A stretch of DNA of 64,000 nucleotides from Micromonospora marina (GCF_900091565.1 NZ_FMCV01000028.1:19666-83665); one strand, 5' to 3'. Counted from the first letter of the stretch, positions 1 to 21,282 are shown. Numbers and translations: made by a program. The notes: generated by a model from the letters alone, not told the origin.

Positions 1-133
1 GCGGGCCTGGTGACCGTCCGGGCTGTAGTCGGTGAGCCCGTTCGGCGTCCTGCTCACAGGCCTCGACCACAGCCGCACAGGGATCGAGGCGCCCCATCTC
101 CCGCAGCAGCTCGTCGGTGACGTCCTCGCTCAC
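1..133 (-). CDS. Possible start of a further leftward gene, partial at window edge
   Basis: A leftward reading frame opens with GTG at 133 and stays open to the window edge (about 44 residues, beginning VSEDVTDELLREMGRLDP). No family is recognised. It lies beyond the hairpin that follows the NRPS operon, so it would be a separate transcript or a read-through gene. The acidic helical N-terminus and GC-rich third positions fit coding sequence, but the piece is too short to be sure, and no clear Shine-Dalgarno is visible because the hairpin arm occupies the upstream region. Confidence 0.25.
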   Translation of the reverse strand, partial: MSEDVTDELLREMGRLDPCAAVVEACEQDAERAHRLQPGRSPGP

Positions 134-153
134 CGCACCGATGCTGGCCCCGG

Positions 154-210
154 TGATCAAGGAGTTCGTGCCGGCCGGGGGGCCCGGAACGGACACGAAC
201 TCCTTGATCA
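154..210. terminator. Perfect 17-bp stem hairpin after the NRPS/PKS operon
   Basis: Arms at 154-170 and 194-210 are exact reverse complements (TGATCAAGGAGTTCGTG and its complement) around a 23-nt GC-rich loop. It sits 17 nt past the stop codon of the last NRPS gene. No T-tract is evident, which is common for actinobacterial terminators. The position suggests a transcription terminator or 3'-end stabiliser for the long leftward operon. Both the position and the pairing are seen directly; the function is inferred. Confidence 0.65.
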
Positions 211-227
211 ACCGGGTGGAGGCGGGG

Positions 228-5713
<5,486 letters not shown>

Positions 5714-5714
<1 letters not shown>

Positions 5715-8700
5715 CAGTCGGTTCCCTCTTCCGCCGCGAGCAACGCGGCGACCTCGGTGTCGGAGAGCCCGTCGAGTTCGGCGGCGATCCGCTGTTCGAT
5801 CTGGGCCGCCAGGTCCGCCACCACAGGGCTGCCGAACAGCGCCCGCATGGGCAGGTCGACGTCCACCTCGGCGCGGATCCGGGCCATCGCCCGCATGCCG
5901 CGCAGCGAGTTGCCGCCGAGGGCGAAGAAGTCGTCGTGGGCGCCGACCTTCTCCACCTGGAGGATCTCGGCGTACACCTCGGCGACCAGAGCCTCGGCCT
6001 CGGTGCGGGGCGCGACGTAGCTGTCCTGGGCCTGCTCGGCCGCCGCCGGGGCGGGCAGCGCGGCGCGGTCCAGCTTGCCGTTGGGCGTCAGCGGCAGCGC
6101 GTCCAGCCGGACCAGAGCGGCCGGCACCAGGTGCGCGGGCAGCTCGCGGGCCAGTTCGGCGCGGACCGAGTCCTCGTGGGCCGGGCCCACCAGGTAGCCG
6201 ACGAGCATCGGCTCGCCGCCGTCGGTGCGGACCGCCGCGGCGGCGGCGCGCACGTCCGGGTGGGCCAGCAACGCGGCCTCGACCTCACCCAGCTCGATGC
6301 GCATACCGCGCACCTTGACCTGGTCGTCGCGGCGGCCCAGGTAGTCGAGCGTGCCGTCGGCACGCCAGCGGGCCAGGTCGCCGGTGGCGTACATCCGGGC
6401 GCCGGGCGGGCCGTACGGGCACGGCAGGAACCGCTCGGCGGTCAGGCCGGGCCGGTCGTGGTAGCCGCGGGCGAGCTGGGTGCCGGTGACGTACAGCTCC
6501 CCCACCATCCCCGGGGGCACCGGCCGCAGCGCCGCGTCGAGCAGCAGCGCCCGGGTGTTCCAGGTGGGCCTGCCGATCGGCACCGGACCGGCCGGGACCG
6601 GCTCACCGGGTGCGACCCGGGCCGCGACGCAACCCACTGTGGCCTCCGTCGGGCCGTACTCGTTGATCACCGCCACGTCGGGGTGTGCGGCCCGCCAGGC
6701 GGCGAGCTGCTCTCCGGTCAGCGCCTCGCCGCCGATCACCAGGTCGGCCGTCGGCGAAAGCTCGCCGTCGAGCAACGGCAGGTGGCTCGGCGTGACCTTG
6801 AGGAAGGCCGGCCGGCCACCGGCGCGGGCGGCCGGGGAGTCGATCGCGGCGAGCCGCACCGTGCCGCCGGCGGTGAGCGTGCCGAGCAGGCCGGTGACGG
6901 TCAGGTCGAACGACACCGGCGAGTGCAGCAGCGCCACCCCGGAAAGCCCCGGGTAGGTGGCGCGGGCCCAGGCCAGGTACGCGGTCACCGCCCGGTGCTC
7001 GACCACCACGCCCTTCGGGCGGCCGGTGGAGCCGGAGGTGTAGAGCACGTACGCCGGGTGCTCCGGGCGCAGCGGCGCGACCCGGTCGGCGTCGGTGAGG
7101 TCGTCGCCGGACTGGTCCGAGCCGACCTCGCCGTCGAGCACCAGCGCGTCACCGGGCACCAGGGCGGCGGTGTCCGGCGCGGTCACCACCAGCGCGGGCG
7201 CGGCGTCGGTCAACAGGTACGCGATCCGGCCGGCCGGGTACGCGGTGTCCACCGGCACGTACGCGGCGCCCGCCTTGAGCACCGCCAGCATCGCCACGAC
7301 GAGGTCGCAGGAGCGGGGCAGCGCCAGCGCGACCCGGGTCTCCGGGCCGGCGCCGCGGGCCACCAGCAGCCGGGCCAGCCGGTTCGCGGCGGTGTTCAGC
7401 TCGCCGTAGCCGAGCGTCACGCCGTCGCAGACCAGCGCCGCCGCTTCCGGGGTGGCGGCGGCCCGCCGTTGCACCTCGTCGACCACAGTGGTCACCGGCA
7501 CGTCGTGGGCGGTGTCGTTCCAGGCGCCGAGCACCTGGTCCCGCTCGGTGTCGGTGAGCAGCGGCAGCGCGCCCACCGGACGTTCCGGCTCGGCGACGGC
7601 GGCGGCGAGCAGGCGTACGTAGCGGCTGACCACCGTCTCGGCCGTGGACCGGTCGAACAGGTCGGTGCGGTAGACCAGGCGGCAGTCACCAGTGGTGATG
7701 TCGAAGGCCAGGTCGTCCTTCGTGGTGCCCAGCTCGACCGGGTCGAGGCCGGAGTCCGGGATCCAGTTCAGCGCGGTCTGGAAGATCGGCTGCACCGACG
7801 GGTCACGCTGCGGGTCGACCGCCTCGACGATCTTCTGGAACGGTGTCTGCCCGTGCTCCATGGCGTCGATCAGGCCGTTGCGCACCCGGCCGAGCAGCGC
7901 CGCGAACGTCGGGTCGCCGGAGACGTCGCAGCGCAGCGCCACCGGGTTGACGAACATGCCGATCAGCGACGCCAGCTCCGGGTTGTCCCGGCCCGCGGTG
8001 GAGACGCCGACCACCACGTCGGCGTCGCCGGAGATCCGCGACAGCAGCGCCGCGAAACCGGCCAGCAGCACCATGTACGGGGTGGCCTGCGCGCCGGTGG
8101 CCAGCGCGCCGACGCGGTCCAGCAGCCCGTCGGGCAGCGTGAAGCGCACCTCGTCACCGGCGAAGCCGAGCTGGGCCGGGCGGGGCCGGTCCAGCGGCAG
8201 GCCGGTGACCGGCGGCGCGCCGGCCAGGTGACCGGTCCAGAACGCGAGCTGCCGGTCCAGGTCCTCGCCGGTGAGCTGCTGGCGCTGCCAGACCGCGAAG
8301 TCGGCGTACTGGATGGGCAGCTCGGGCACGGCGGGCTCGGCGCCGGTGCGCGCGGCCTCGCAGAACGCGACCAGCTCGGCGTGGAACAGCACCGCCGAGT
8401 GGCTGTCGAAGACGGCGTGGTGCACCACGAACGCCAGCGCCAGTCCTTCGGTCATGCGGATCAGCCGGGCCCGCCACAGCGGCGCCGCGTCCAGCGGGAT
8501 CGGCAGGCGCGCCACCTCGCCGCGGATGCGCTCGAACTCGGCCCGCTGCTCGCCGGCCGGCAGGTGGGTGATGTCGGTGACGGGCAGCGGCGACGGCTCG
8601 TGGGCGCGCACGACCTGCACCAGCACGCCGTCGTTGGTCCGCAGGTGGGTACACAGCGCCTCGTGCCGGGCGATCACCCGGTTGACCACGTCACTCGCCG

Positions 8701-8839
8701 TGCCGGCGTCCACGCCGGCGGGGAACAGCCACGGGAAGGACACGTTGAACACCGGCGAGGCGGCGTCGAGCTGGTTGGCCATCCACACCCGCTCCTGGGC
8801 GTAGGAGGCCGGGAAGGTCCACTCCTGGCTCGCGCTCAT
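5714..8839 (-). CDS. NRPS module C-A(Asn)-PCP
   Basis: About 1041 residues forming one elongation module: condensation domain, adenylation domain (YTSGSTGRPKG near 600) and PCP (LGGNSL near 974). The hand-read A-domain code D-L-T-K-V-G-E-V-G-K matches the asparagine family of codes closely. The condensation motif is HHAVFDS rather than HHxxxDG: the catalytic second His and the Asp are kept, but Gly is replaced by Ser. The start chosen is ATG at 8839 (MSASQEW), which overlaps the mbtH stop as ATGA; a longer reading to 8905 would run through mbtH. The adjacent SyrP-like hydroxylase suggests that the Asn is beta-hydroxylated on this carrier. It feeds the Ser module encoded immediately downstream. 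Confidence 0.92.
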
Positions 8840-9024
8840 GAGAGGGCCTCGCGCACGGAGCGGGGACGCATGTCGGTCCAGACCTCGTCCACGTGGGCCA
8901 GGCACTCCTCGCGGCTGCCGGCGAAGCCGGTGTCGTGCCAGCCGGCGGGCAGGTCCCGGTCGGCCGCCCAGATCGAGTACTGCTCCTCGTCGTTGCGGAC
9001 GACCAGGAATCGGAGTTCGGCCAT
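8836..9024 (-). CDS. MbtH-like NRPS adenylation chaperone
   Basis: A 62-residue protein with the MbtH signature: the NDEEQYSIW block, LPAGW, and the C-terminal DEVWTDMRP. MbtH-like proteins bind adenylation domains and are needed for folding or activity of many of them. It lies between the hydroxylase gene and the Asn module, with a 1-nt gap upstream and an ATGA overlap downstream, so it should be made together with the adenylation domains it serves. The usual first Trp-Pro of the family is Trp-Ala here. Four A domains in the operon are possible clients; the two downstream modules are the likeliest by position. Confidence 0.93.
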   Translation of the reverse strand: MAELRFLVVRNDEEQYSIWAADRDLPAGWHDTGFAGSREECLAHVDEVWTDMRPRSVREALS

Positions 9025-9025
9025 G

Positions 9026-9979
9026 TCAGTTCGCTCCTGCGTTCTCGGGGGTGTACGGCTCGGCCATCGCCACGGCGATCTTGCGGGGACCGGTGAACGG
9101 TTCCCGGCCGTGCGCGGCGGTCATGTTGTCCACCACCAGCACGTCGTCGCGCTGGTAGTCGAAGCGGACGGTGGCGGCCCGGTAGGCGGCGCGGAGGTGG
9201 TCCATGACGTCGGTGGGGATCTCGCCGCCGTCGCCGTAGTAGGTGTTCGCCGGCAGCCCGTCGGCGCCGAACATGGCCAGCAGCCCCTCCTGGTAGTCAG
9301 CCGGCAGCGTGCTGAGGTGGAAGAAGGTGGCGTGGTTGAACCAGCGCGGGGTGTCCGACCCGGGCCGGTGGTGCACCACGTCGCGGACCGCGCGGGTACG
9401 CAGGCCGTCCTCGCCGACCCACTCCACGGTGATCCCGTTGTCCGCCGCGTACGCCTCGACCTCGGCGCGGCTCTCGGTGTCGAACACCTCCTGCCAGCGG
9501 GTGCCGAAGTCGCCGTGGAAGTTGCGCACCAGCATCCACCGGCGGCGGACGAACTCCTCGCGGACCGCGGGGTCGACCAGCTCGTACACCCGGCGCACGT
9601 CGGCCAGCGGCGTGGCGCCCCGGCTGTCCGGCGGCGTGACGCAGTAGAAGAACAGCGTCAGCGGCCAGCGCGCCTGGTACGAGTTCTCGTTGTGCAGGAA
9701 GATCTCCTCGTCCGGCGGGTAGTCGGTCGAGGTGTAGACCCGGCCCTTGATCGAGTGCCGGGGCGAGGAGCGCTCGGTGTAGGTCAGCGGCTCCCCGGCG
9801 AGCGCGCGGACGGCCTGGTCGAAGCCGTCCACGCCGCCCACGTCGAAGCCGCGGAACAGCAGCCCTCCGCTGGCGACGAGGGTGTCGCGCAGCTCGGCGC
9901 GCCGGGCCGTGATCAGGTCGGTCAGCGCCCGGCCGTCGCTCTCGACGACCACCGGAAGCGTCGTGGTTGTCTCGCTCAT
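9026..9979 (-). CDS. SyrP-like Fe(II)/2-oxoglutarate hydroxylase (TauD superfamily)
   Basis: A 317-residue TauD-superfamily enzyme. The iron-binding HxE is seen in LHNENSYQ and the distal His and 2-oxoglutarate Arg in AAHGREPF...GPRK; the HNENSYQ..WPL block is typical of SyrP-type proteins. SyrP beta-hydroxylates a carrier-bound Asp in syringomycin assembly. Here the neighbouring module is predicted to load Asn, so beta-hydroxy-Asn on the PCP is the natural inference. ATG at 9979 is supported by GGAGA just upstream. It is 31 nt downstream of the PKS stop and 1 nt from mbtH. AsnO-like action on free Asn, or action on the Ser or polyketide unit, cannot be excluded. Confidence 0.88.
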   Translation of the reverse strand: MSETTTTLPVVVESDGRALTDLITARRAELRDTLVASGGLLFRGFDVGGVDGFDQAVRALAGEPLTYTERSSPRHSIKGRVYTSTDYPPDEEIFLHNENSYQARWPLTLFFYCVTPPDSRGATPLADVRRVYELVDPAVREEFVRRRWMLVRNFHGDFGTRWQEVFDTESRAEVEAYAADNGITVEWVGEDGLRTRAVRDVVHHRPGSDTPRWFNHATFFHLSTLPADYQEGLLAMFGADGLPANTYYGDGGEIPTDVMDHLRAAYRAATVRFDYQRDDVLVVDNMTAAHGREPFTGPRKIAVAMAEPYTPENAGAN

Positions 9980-10010
9980 GGTGCTTGTCTCCTGGTTCTG
10001 CGTCGGGAGG

Positions 10011-13000
10011 TCAGCCGCGGGGCAGCCGCGGGATGGCCGGGATCGCCGCCGGGGCGGCCGGTGCGTCGGCGCGCAGCTCCTCGATCCGGGCGGCCAGTCC
10101 GGCCACCGTGGGGGTCTCGAAGAGGCTGCGCATCGGCAGCCGTACGCCGGTCGCCTTGCGCATGGCGGCGATGAGCTGCACGGCGACCAGCGAGTTGCCG
10201 CCGAGGGCGAAGAAGTCGTCGTCCACGCCGACGTCGGTGACGCCGAGGCCGTCGCGCCATACCTGGGCGATCGTCTTCTCCAGCTCGGTGCCGGGCGCCG
10301 CCGAGCCGCCGGCGGCCGTCGTCGGGCCGGTCGGCGCGTCGGTCTCCTCGGCGAGGCTGTCGGTGGTGACCCGGGCCGCCCGGCGCCGGATGTCGGCGAC
10401 GGTGCGGGTGGTGATCACCACCTGGGCGCCGAGGCCGGCGGCGAGGCTGCGGCGGAACGCCTCCGCGCCGTCGACCGGCCGGATGTCCTCGGTGACCGCC
10501 GCCGGGGCGTCACCGCCCGCCGCCGGGGACTCGGCCAGGTTGCCGGTGACCGCGTCCCGGTCGACCCGACGCAGCACGAAGTCGCCGATCGCGACCAGTT
10601 CCCGCCCGTCCGGGTCGCGCAGCGACAGGTCGGCGGCGACCACCTCGTCGGTGGCGGCGGGCCGGTGCCGCAGGTGACTGTGGAACGTCGCGGGCAGCGG
10701 CCCGCGCACCACGATCCGGCCGTACGACAGCGGCAGGTAGGTGCCGGAGCCCTGTCCCCGGCCGAACGCGGTGGCCACGTCCAGCAGCGCCGGGTGCATG
10801 CCCCAGGAGGGCAGGTCACCGAGCGCGGCGGCGGGCGCCTGCACCCGGGCCAGTTCCTCGCCGTCGGCGAGGTGGTGCTCGGCCAGCGCCGCCCAACGCG
10901 GCCCGAACGTGAGCATGCTGGTACGTCCCCTGCCGAACGACGCGTCGTCGTCGACCCGCCGCCCGGTCACCGTGGGCACGGCGGCCGGCGGGGCCGCGTC
11001 GGTGGTCCAGCCGGCGGTGCCGCGGACGTGGGTCCGCGCCTGACCGGCGGCGAGGCTGGCGACTGTGAAGTCGGTGCCGTCCTCGGCCGAGGTCAGCTCG
11101 ACCCGGTACTGGGCCACGGTGCCGTCCGGCACCGAGAACGGCTCCAGGAACACCACGTCGCGCAGCTCCACCGCGGCATCCGGCCCTGGCGCGGGCAGCG
11201 CCGCGACCACCGCCGCGCGCACCGACTCCAGGTGGGCGGTGCCCGGCACCACCGGCACCCCGCCGATCCGGTGCTCGTCGAGCAGCCAGTGGGTGCCGGC
11301 CGAGACCAGGCCGTGCAGCACCGTGCCGTCCGGGCCGGCGACCATCGTGGTGAGCACCGGGTGGGCGACCGCCGTGGTCACGGTGTCCCGCCCGGCGGCC
11401 CGGAACCCGGCCGGCGCGGCGGTCTCCACCGCCATGCCGACCTCGGCCCAGCCACCCCAGTTCTGCGACACCACAGGCGCGCGGAACCCGGTGCCGGAAC
11501 GCGCGAACGCGTCCAGGAAGTTGTTCGCGGCGCAGTAGTCGACCTGGCCGAACCCGCCGATCACCGCGGTGATCGAGGAGCACAGCACGACGAAGTCCAG
11601 CGGCAGGTCACCGAAGACCCGGGCCAGCGCCAGGGTGCCGGCCAGCTTCGGGGCCAGCACACGCCGCGCCTCGTCGCGCTCCTTCACCTCGGCCATGCCG
11701 CCGCCGGGCAGACCGGCGGCGTGCACGATGCCGTCCAGCCCGCCGAACCGGCGCTCCACCTCGTCGCGGACCCGGCGCAGGTCGTCGGCGTCGGTGACGT
11801 CGGCGGCGAGCACCAGCACCTCGGCGCCCGCGGCCTCCATCCGGCGGATCGCCGCGATGGCCCGCCCGGCCCGGTCGGTACCGCCGTGCACCGCGAGGTG
11901 CGCGTCCCAGGCGTCCCGCTCGGGCAGCCCGGACCGGGCCAGCAGCACCAGCTTGGCGCGGACCCGGCCGGCGAAGTCCTCGGCGAGGGTGACGCCGATG
12001 CCGCCGAGACCGCCGGTGATCAGGTAGCGGCCCTCCTCGCGCAGCACGCCCGGCACGTCCTCGGCGGCCACGCTCACCTGCTCGTAGCCGCCCAGCCAGC
12101 GGCGGTCGCCGCGCAGCGCCACCTCCGGGTGCTCGGCGTCGACCGGGCTGCGCAGCTCGGCCACCAGGGCGGCGACGCCACGCGCGGCCGGGTCGGTGTC
12201 GAGCAGCCGCACGGTCAGGCCGGGCAGCTCGGCCGGGAGCACCCGGGCCAGGGCGGCCAGCGTGGCGTGCTCCGGGCGGGTCAGGTCGTCGCCGCGTACG
12301 TCGCCGATGCCGGCGGTGACCAGGTCCAGGCGTACGCCCGCCTCGTCGGCCGTCACACCGGCGCCGGCGAGGGCCTGCACCAGGTGCAGCGCGCCGAAGA
12401 AGCCGCGCTCCTGCGCCGCCCAGGCGGCCGCCGCGTCGGTGCCGACCGGCTCGCCGTCGAGCGCGAACGCGTGCACGATCCGCCGGGGCAGGTCGGCTCC
12501 GAGCGCGGCGACCAGTTCCTCGGCGTCGGCGCGTACGCCGGGGCGCAGCCGGAAACCGTTGGCGGTCGCGGTGAACGCCTCGCCGGCGCGTACCTCGACC
12601 GGGTCGTCGCCGGCGGCACGCAACGCGGCCACGAGCGCCTCGCCGCGCGGGCCGTCGGCCAGCACCAGGCAGCGGCCCAGCGGCTCGGCCGTCCGGGTCG
12701 GGGCGGCCTGCCGCCACACCGGCACCGCGAACCACTCCGGCAGCAGGCGGGGACCGGTCTCCACCGGCGCCGCGGCGAGCTCCTGCTCCGGCTCCGGGTC
12801 GATCCAGTAGCGGCGCCGCTCGAACGGGTACGTGGGCAGCGGCACCCGTCGCGCGTGCGGGTCGGCGGGGACGCTCACCGGCACCCCGGCGCACCAGAGC
12901 GCGCCGGCGGTGCCGAGCAGCGCGGCCACGTCACCGGTCTGCTCACCGGGACCGGGCAGGCTGCCCAGCGGGGTCAGCGCCCGCTGCGCCGCACCGGCCT

Positions 13001-15475
13001 TGGCGACCTGCATCCGGGCCAGGTTGGCCAGCTGCCGGCCGGGCCCGCACTCGACCAGCGCCCAGGTGCCCTCGGCGAGCAGGGTGGCGACGCACGCGCC
13101 GAAGCGGACCGGGCGGCGCAGGTGCGCCGCCCAGTACGCCGGGTCGGTGGCCTGCGCCTCGGTGATCCAGGTGCCGGTCACGTTCGACACGAACGGCACC
13201 GCGGGTGCCCGCAGCGGCACCGTGGCCATCAGCGCGGTGAACTCGTCCAGGAGCGGGTCCATCATCGGCGAGTGGAACGCGTGCGAGGTGCGCAGCAGCT
13301 TCGACTTGTTCTTGCCACCGAGGCTCGCCGCGAACTCCTTCACCAGCGCCGTCTCGCCCGCGACCACGCAGGTGCCGGGGCCGTTGACGGTGGCCACCGA
13401 CAGGCCCTCGGGCAGCCGGCCGGTCACCTCCGACTCGTCGAGCGTGACCGCCAGCATCGAACCGGCCGGCAGGGAGTGCATGAGCCGACCCCGGGCGGCC
13501 ACCACGCGCAGCGCGTCGGCGAGGTCGATCACCCCGGCCACGGTCGCGGCGACGTACTCGCCGATGGAATGGCCGATCATCGCGGCCGGGGTCACCCCGG
13601 CGGCCCGCCAGGCGGCGGCGAGCGCGTACTCGAGCGTGAACAGGGCGGGCTGGGTCCAGCGGGTCTGCGTGAGCTTGTCCGCCGCCTCCGGGTCGCGGCC
13701 CAGGATCAGGTCGCGGATGTCCAGGCCCAGCTCGGGGCGGAGCAGCTCCGCGCACTCGTCGACGGCGGCGGCGTACGCGCTGTCCTGCGCGTACAGTTCG
13801 GCGCCCATGCCGGCGTACTGCGAGCCCTGGCCGCTGAACAGGAACGCCACCCGGGGCGCGGAGCCCTCGGCGGCACCCCGGTGGCCCTTGCGCCGCTCGC
13901 GCAGCGCGGCGGCGGCGGACGCCGGGTCACCGGCGACGACGGCGGCGCGGTGGGGGTACACCTGGCGGCCGACGCGCAGCGTGTGCGCCACGTCGGCCAG
14001 CGCCACGTCGCTGCCGCTGTCCAGGTGGTCGGCGAGCCGCCGCACGGCGGTGTCCAGCGCGGTCGGGGTCTTCGCCGACACCTGGAGCAGGTGCGCCGGG
14101 CGGGCCGGCGGCTCGGACCGGCCGGCGGCCGGTGCCTCCTCCAGCACCACGTGCGCGTTGGTGCCGCCGATGCCGAAGGAGCTGACGCCGGCCCGGCGCG
14201 GACCGCCGTCGGCGTCCCACTTGGTCAGCGTGTTCGCCACGTAGAACGGGGTGTCGGCGAAGTCGATGGCCGGGTTCGGCGTCTCGTAGTTGATGGTCGG
14301 CGGGATCAGCCCGTGCTCCATCGCCAGCACCGTCTTGATCACGCTGACGATGCCGGAGGGCTGGCTGAGGTGGCCGATGTTCGACTTCACCGAGCCGATG
14401 CCGCACCAGCCGCGCTCGTCGGTGTCCTTGGTGTAGACGGCGGACAGCGCGGCGACCTCGATCGGGTCGCCGAGCGCGGTGCCGGTGCCGTGCGCCTCGA
14501 CGTAGCTGATGCTGCGCGGGTCGACGCCGGCCAGCTCGACGGCCTGGGCGACGGCCTCCATCTGCCCGTCGATGCTGGGGGCGGTGAAGCCGACCTTCCC
14601 GGCGCCGTCGTTGTTGATGGCGTTGCCGAGCACGACCGCGCGGATGGTGTCGCCGTCGGCGAGCGCGTCGGAGAGCCGCTTGAGCAGCGTCACGCCGACG
14701 CCGCTGCCCCACACCGTGCCGTTCGCTCCGGCGTCGAACGGCCGGCACCGCCCGTCCGGCGAGGTGAAGCCGTCCATGCCGAGGTAGCCGACGTGCGGCA
14801 GCTCGATGTTGACGCCGCCGGCCAGGGCCATGTCGCACTCGCCGTTGCGCAGCGCCTCGCAGGCCAGGTGGAACGCCACCAGGGAGGTGGAGCAGGCGGT
14901 GTGCACGGTCATGCTGGGCCCGCGCAGGTCCAGCCGGTACGACACGTTGGTGGCCACGTAGTTCGGCGAGTTTCCGGTGGCCAGCGAGACGGTGCTGTGC
15001 GGGTTCCCGCCGACCCGCTTGTTGCGCAGCACGTTGCGGTGCAGGTACGTGTTGCCGCCGGTCCCGGCGTACACGCCCACCGCGCCGTCGTAGCGGCCCG
15101 GGTCGTAGCCGGCGTTCTGCAACGCGGTGTAGCAGGTCTCCAGGAACAGCCGGTGCTGCGGATCGGTGATCTCGGCCTCGCGGGCGGTCATCCCGAACAG
15201 GCCGGCGTCGAACTCGTCGTAGCCGTCCACCAGCGGGGCACGGTTGACCCAGCCCGGGTCGTCGACCTCCTGCGGCTGGGCACCGCGGGCGAGCTGCTCC
15301 TCGCGGGTCAGCTCGGTCGTCGACTCCACGCCGTCGACCAGGTTGCGCCAGAACTCGTCGACGTCGGCCGCGCCGGGCAGGCGGGCGGCGAGCCCGACGA
15401 TGGCGATGGGCTCGACGCCGTCGTCGGCGGGCATGTCGTTCTGCATGGGGGTTCTCTCATTCACAAGGGATCGCG

Positions 15476-15479
<4 letters not shown>
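10011..15479 (-). CDS. Type I PKS module KS-AT-KR-DH-ACP
   Basis: 1822 residues. KS has TACSTSL (Cys near 195), EAHGTGT and NIGHL. AT has GHSIGEY near 636 and HAFHS, the malonyl-type signature. After the YPFERRRYWID post-AT linker comes a KR with GGLGGIG near 1156 and a Y-xxx-N pair in DYCAANNF. This is followed by a DH-like domain with HRIGGVPVVP near 1401 and HPALLDVA near 1566, then an ACP with LGGNSL near 1759. KR before DH is not the usual modular order. The DH second motif has Ala where His or Gln normally follows the Asp by four residues, so activity is uncertain. GTG at 15479 overlaps the upstream stop (GTGA); ATG at 15446 with GAGAGA upstream is an alternative. It would add a malonate unit and reduce it, perhaps to the alkene. 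Confidence 0.9.
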
Positions 15480-18975
<3,496 letters not shown>

Positions 18976-18979
<4 letters not shown>

Positions 18980-21282
18980 CGGAGTGCTCCAAGGGGTTCG
19001 GCCGGGTCGGTGATCTGGAGGCGGAGTTCGCTGACGTAGCCGCGACCCCGGGCGTCGGGCACCCACGCCTCGGTGGGCGCGGGCAGCAGTTCGGAGACCA
19101 CCACCGGCACGTCCGGCCCGGTACGCAGCGCGGCGTCGACCATGGCGCACAGCGACTGCGCGTACAGCGGCCCGGTCAGGTCCACGTAGCAGGGTTTGAT
19201 CTCGGTGCCGACCTTGACGAAGACCCGCTCGGGCAGGCCGGTCTCGGCGCGCCAGCGGCGTACCGCCAGGTAGCGGGCGGACTCGTCGGAGTGGCCGCCC
19301 AGCCCGCACGCCCCGGCCGTGGTGCGCCAGGTGCGCCGCGCCACGACCAGCCGGTCGATGGTGATGCGGGGCGTGTACGCGGCGGCGCCGAGCAGTTTGA
19401 ACGCGTCGAGCAGCAGCGAGCCGAGCAGCGTGGCGAACACCTCCATCAGCGGCCAGCGGGCGCCGTCGGGGAAGACCGCGGTGAGCTGGTCGCCGGTGCG
19501 CTCGACCAGCACGGCGGTGGCCGGGACCAGGCGGTCCACGTCGGCGCCGTGCGCGGTGTCGATGCCGAGCTGACGGTCCGCCGGGCCGGTCAGCGCGTAC
19601 GTGGTGCGGGTGGTGCGGCGGGGGAAGCTGTCCGGCCACAGCACCCGCAGCCGGACCGGACCCAGGTCGGCGTCGAGGTCGGCGCGCAACGCGGCCGGGT
19701 CCGGGTGGAACGGGCTGAGCACCGCGCTGTCGAAGGCGACCGAGGCCGGGTGCAGCTCGCCGAGCACCAGCAGGAAGTCGCCGCGCTCCACGGCCTCCGG
19801 CGAGGCGGCACTGAGCTGCACGTCCGGGTTGTGCAGCCGGGCCGACGGCCAGCCGGGCCGCGTCGCCGGGAACAGTTCCCGGGCCCGCTCGGTCAGGTCC
19901 GCGGCGCGCAGCCGCAGCTCCGCCTGCCCGGCGGGCAGGTCCGCCAGGCCGAACAGCTCGGCCCAGCGTGCGGTGAGCGTGGCGCCGGCCCGGCCGATCG
20001 GGCCGTCCGGGGCGACGAGCGTGCCCTGGGCGAGCAGCCACAGGTCGGCCAGCCGTACCGGTCCGCCGTCGGCGACCAGTTCCTCGTGCAGCTCGGTGAA
20101 GAGGTCGCCGCAGCGGCCGGCCACCTCGCCGGTGAACCAGCGGGCGGTACGCAGCACCACCGCCATCGGCTCGGCGAGCGCGTCGATCACCGCCGAACCG
20201 ATCCGGAACTCCAGGTCGCGGGCGGTCTCCTCGTAGCAGACCGTGCGGGCGGCGTACATCTGCCCGCTGCGCCGGGTGGCCGGGCGGCCGGTGACGGCGG
20301 TGAACCCGGCGTTGAGCGCGGCGAGCGCGGCGCCGAGCCGGTCCGGGTCGCCGGCCGCGGCGGCCACCTCGTCGCGGGCGGCGCACAGCCGGCCGAACTC
20401 GGCCGCCGTCGCGGCGCGGACCGCATCGTCGCCGATCGCGGCGATCCGCGCTTCGAGCACGCGCTCGGCGTCCGGTGCGATCGGCAGGTTCGCACCCCAG
20501 TTGAGCCGGCCGTGCTCGACCCAGCGGTCCAGCAACAGGTAGACGTCGTCGGCGCTGTGCACCTCTCCGGCGTCGCACAGCCGCTCCGCCAGCTCCACCG
20601 CCGGCGTGCGCCCGTCGCAGGCGCCGAGCACCAGCGCCTCGACCGGGGTCAGCGCGATCGGCGGGTGCAGCGGGACGCGCAGCTCCCGCCCGGCGACGGT
20701 CAGGTGCGGTTGCAGGGCCGGCGCCCACCACCGGCGCACCGCCAGGTCGTCGGCGAGCCGGTCGGCGTACGCGATGAGCGCCCACGCCTCGAAGTACACC
20801 CGCCGCCGGTGCACGAGCGCGTCACCGGGCACGGTGTGCACCCCGGGCCGGGTGGTGTCGAACGTGCCCCAGCAGACCGGGCCGAAGAAGCCGATCGTCT
20901 CGGCCTTGCCGCAGTAGCGCTGCCAGTAGCGCAGCAGGCTCAGCTCGCGCTTGCGGCGGCGCACGTTGCGGACCTGCGGGTCGGTGCGCAGCAGCCCGTC
21001 CAGCGCGATCAGCATGTCCGGGTTCTGCCAGGTCACCGCCTCGCGCAGCAGCGGGTCGGCGGCCAGCTCGCCGGCCACCGCCGAGGACTCGGCGAACGCC
21101 TCGGCCAGGGCCTTGCCGAACACCTCGGGGCCGGTGTCGCCGGCGAGCAGCGCGTCCGCGGCGGCGGCGCAGTCCGGCGCGGCGAACCGGTCCAGCCCGG
21201 CGGCCGGGAAACCGGCGGTACGCAGGACCACGTCCCGCCACACCGACCAGCCGGTCTCGCCCAGGGGCAGCAGGTGGCTCAC
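18976..21282 (-). CDS. LanB-like protein, tRNA-dependent dehydratase glutamylation domain only
   Basis: About 768 residues. The N-terminal third carries a basic block and the KAETIGFFGP stretch near residue 127, which aligns with the TRPTPFG region of class I lantibiotic dehydratases. The C-terminus has the LPERVFVKVGTE...YVSEL pattern that closes the LanB glutamylation domain. The elimination (SpaB C-terminal) domain is absent. Split LanBs and PEARLs of this size use aminoacyl-tRNA to esterify Ser/Thr or to extend a peptide. Here the gene sits inside an NRPS/PKS operon with no precursor-peptide gene in view, so the substrate is probably carrier-bound or a released peptide (inference). GTG at 21282 overlaps the preceding stop. 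It is paralogous to the LanB half of the upstream gene. Confidence 0.8.
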
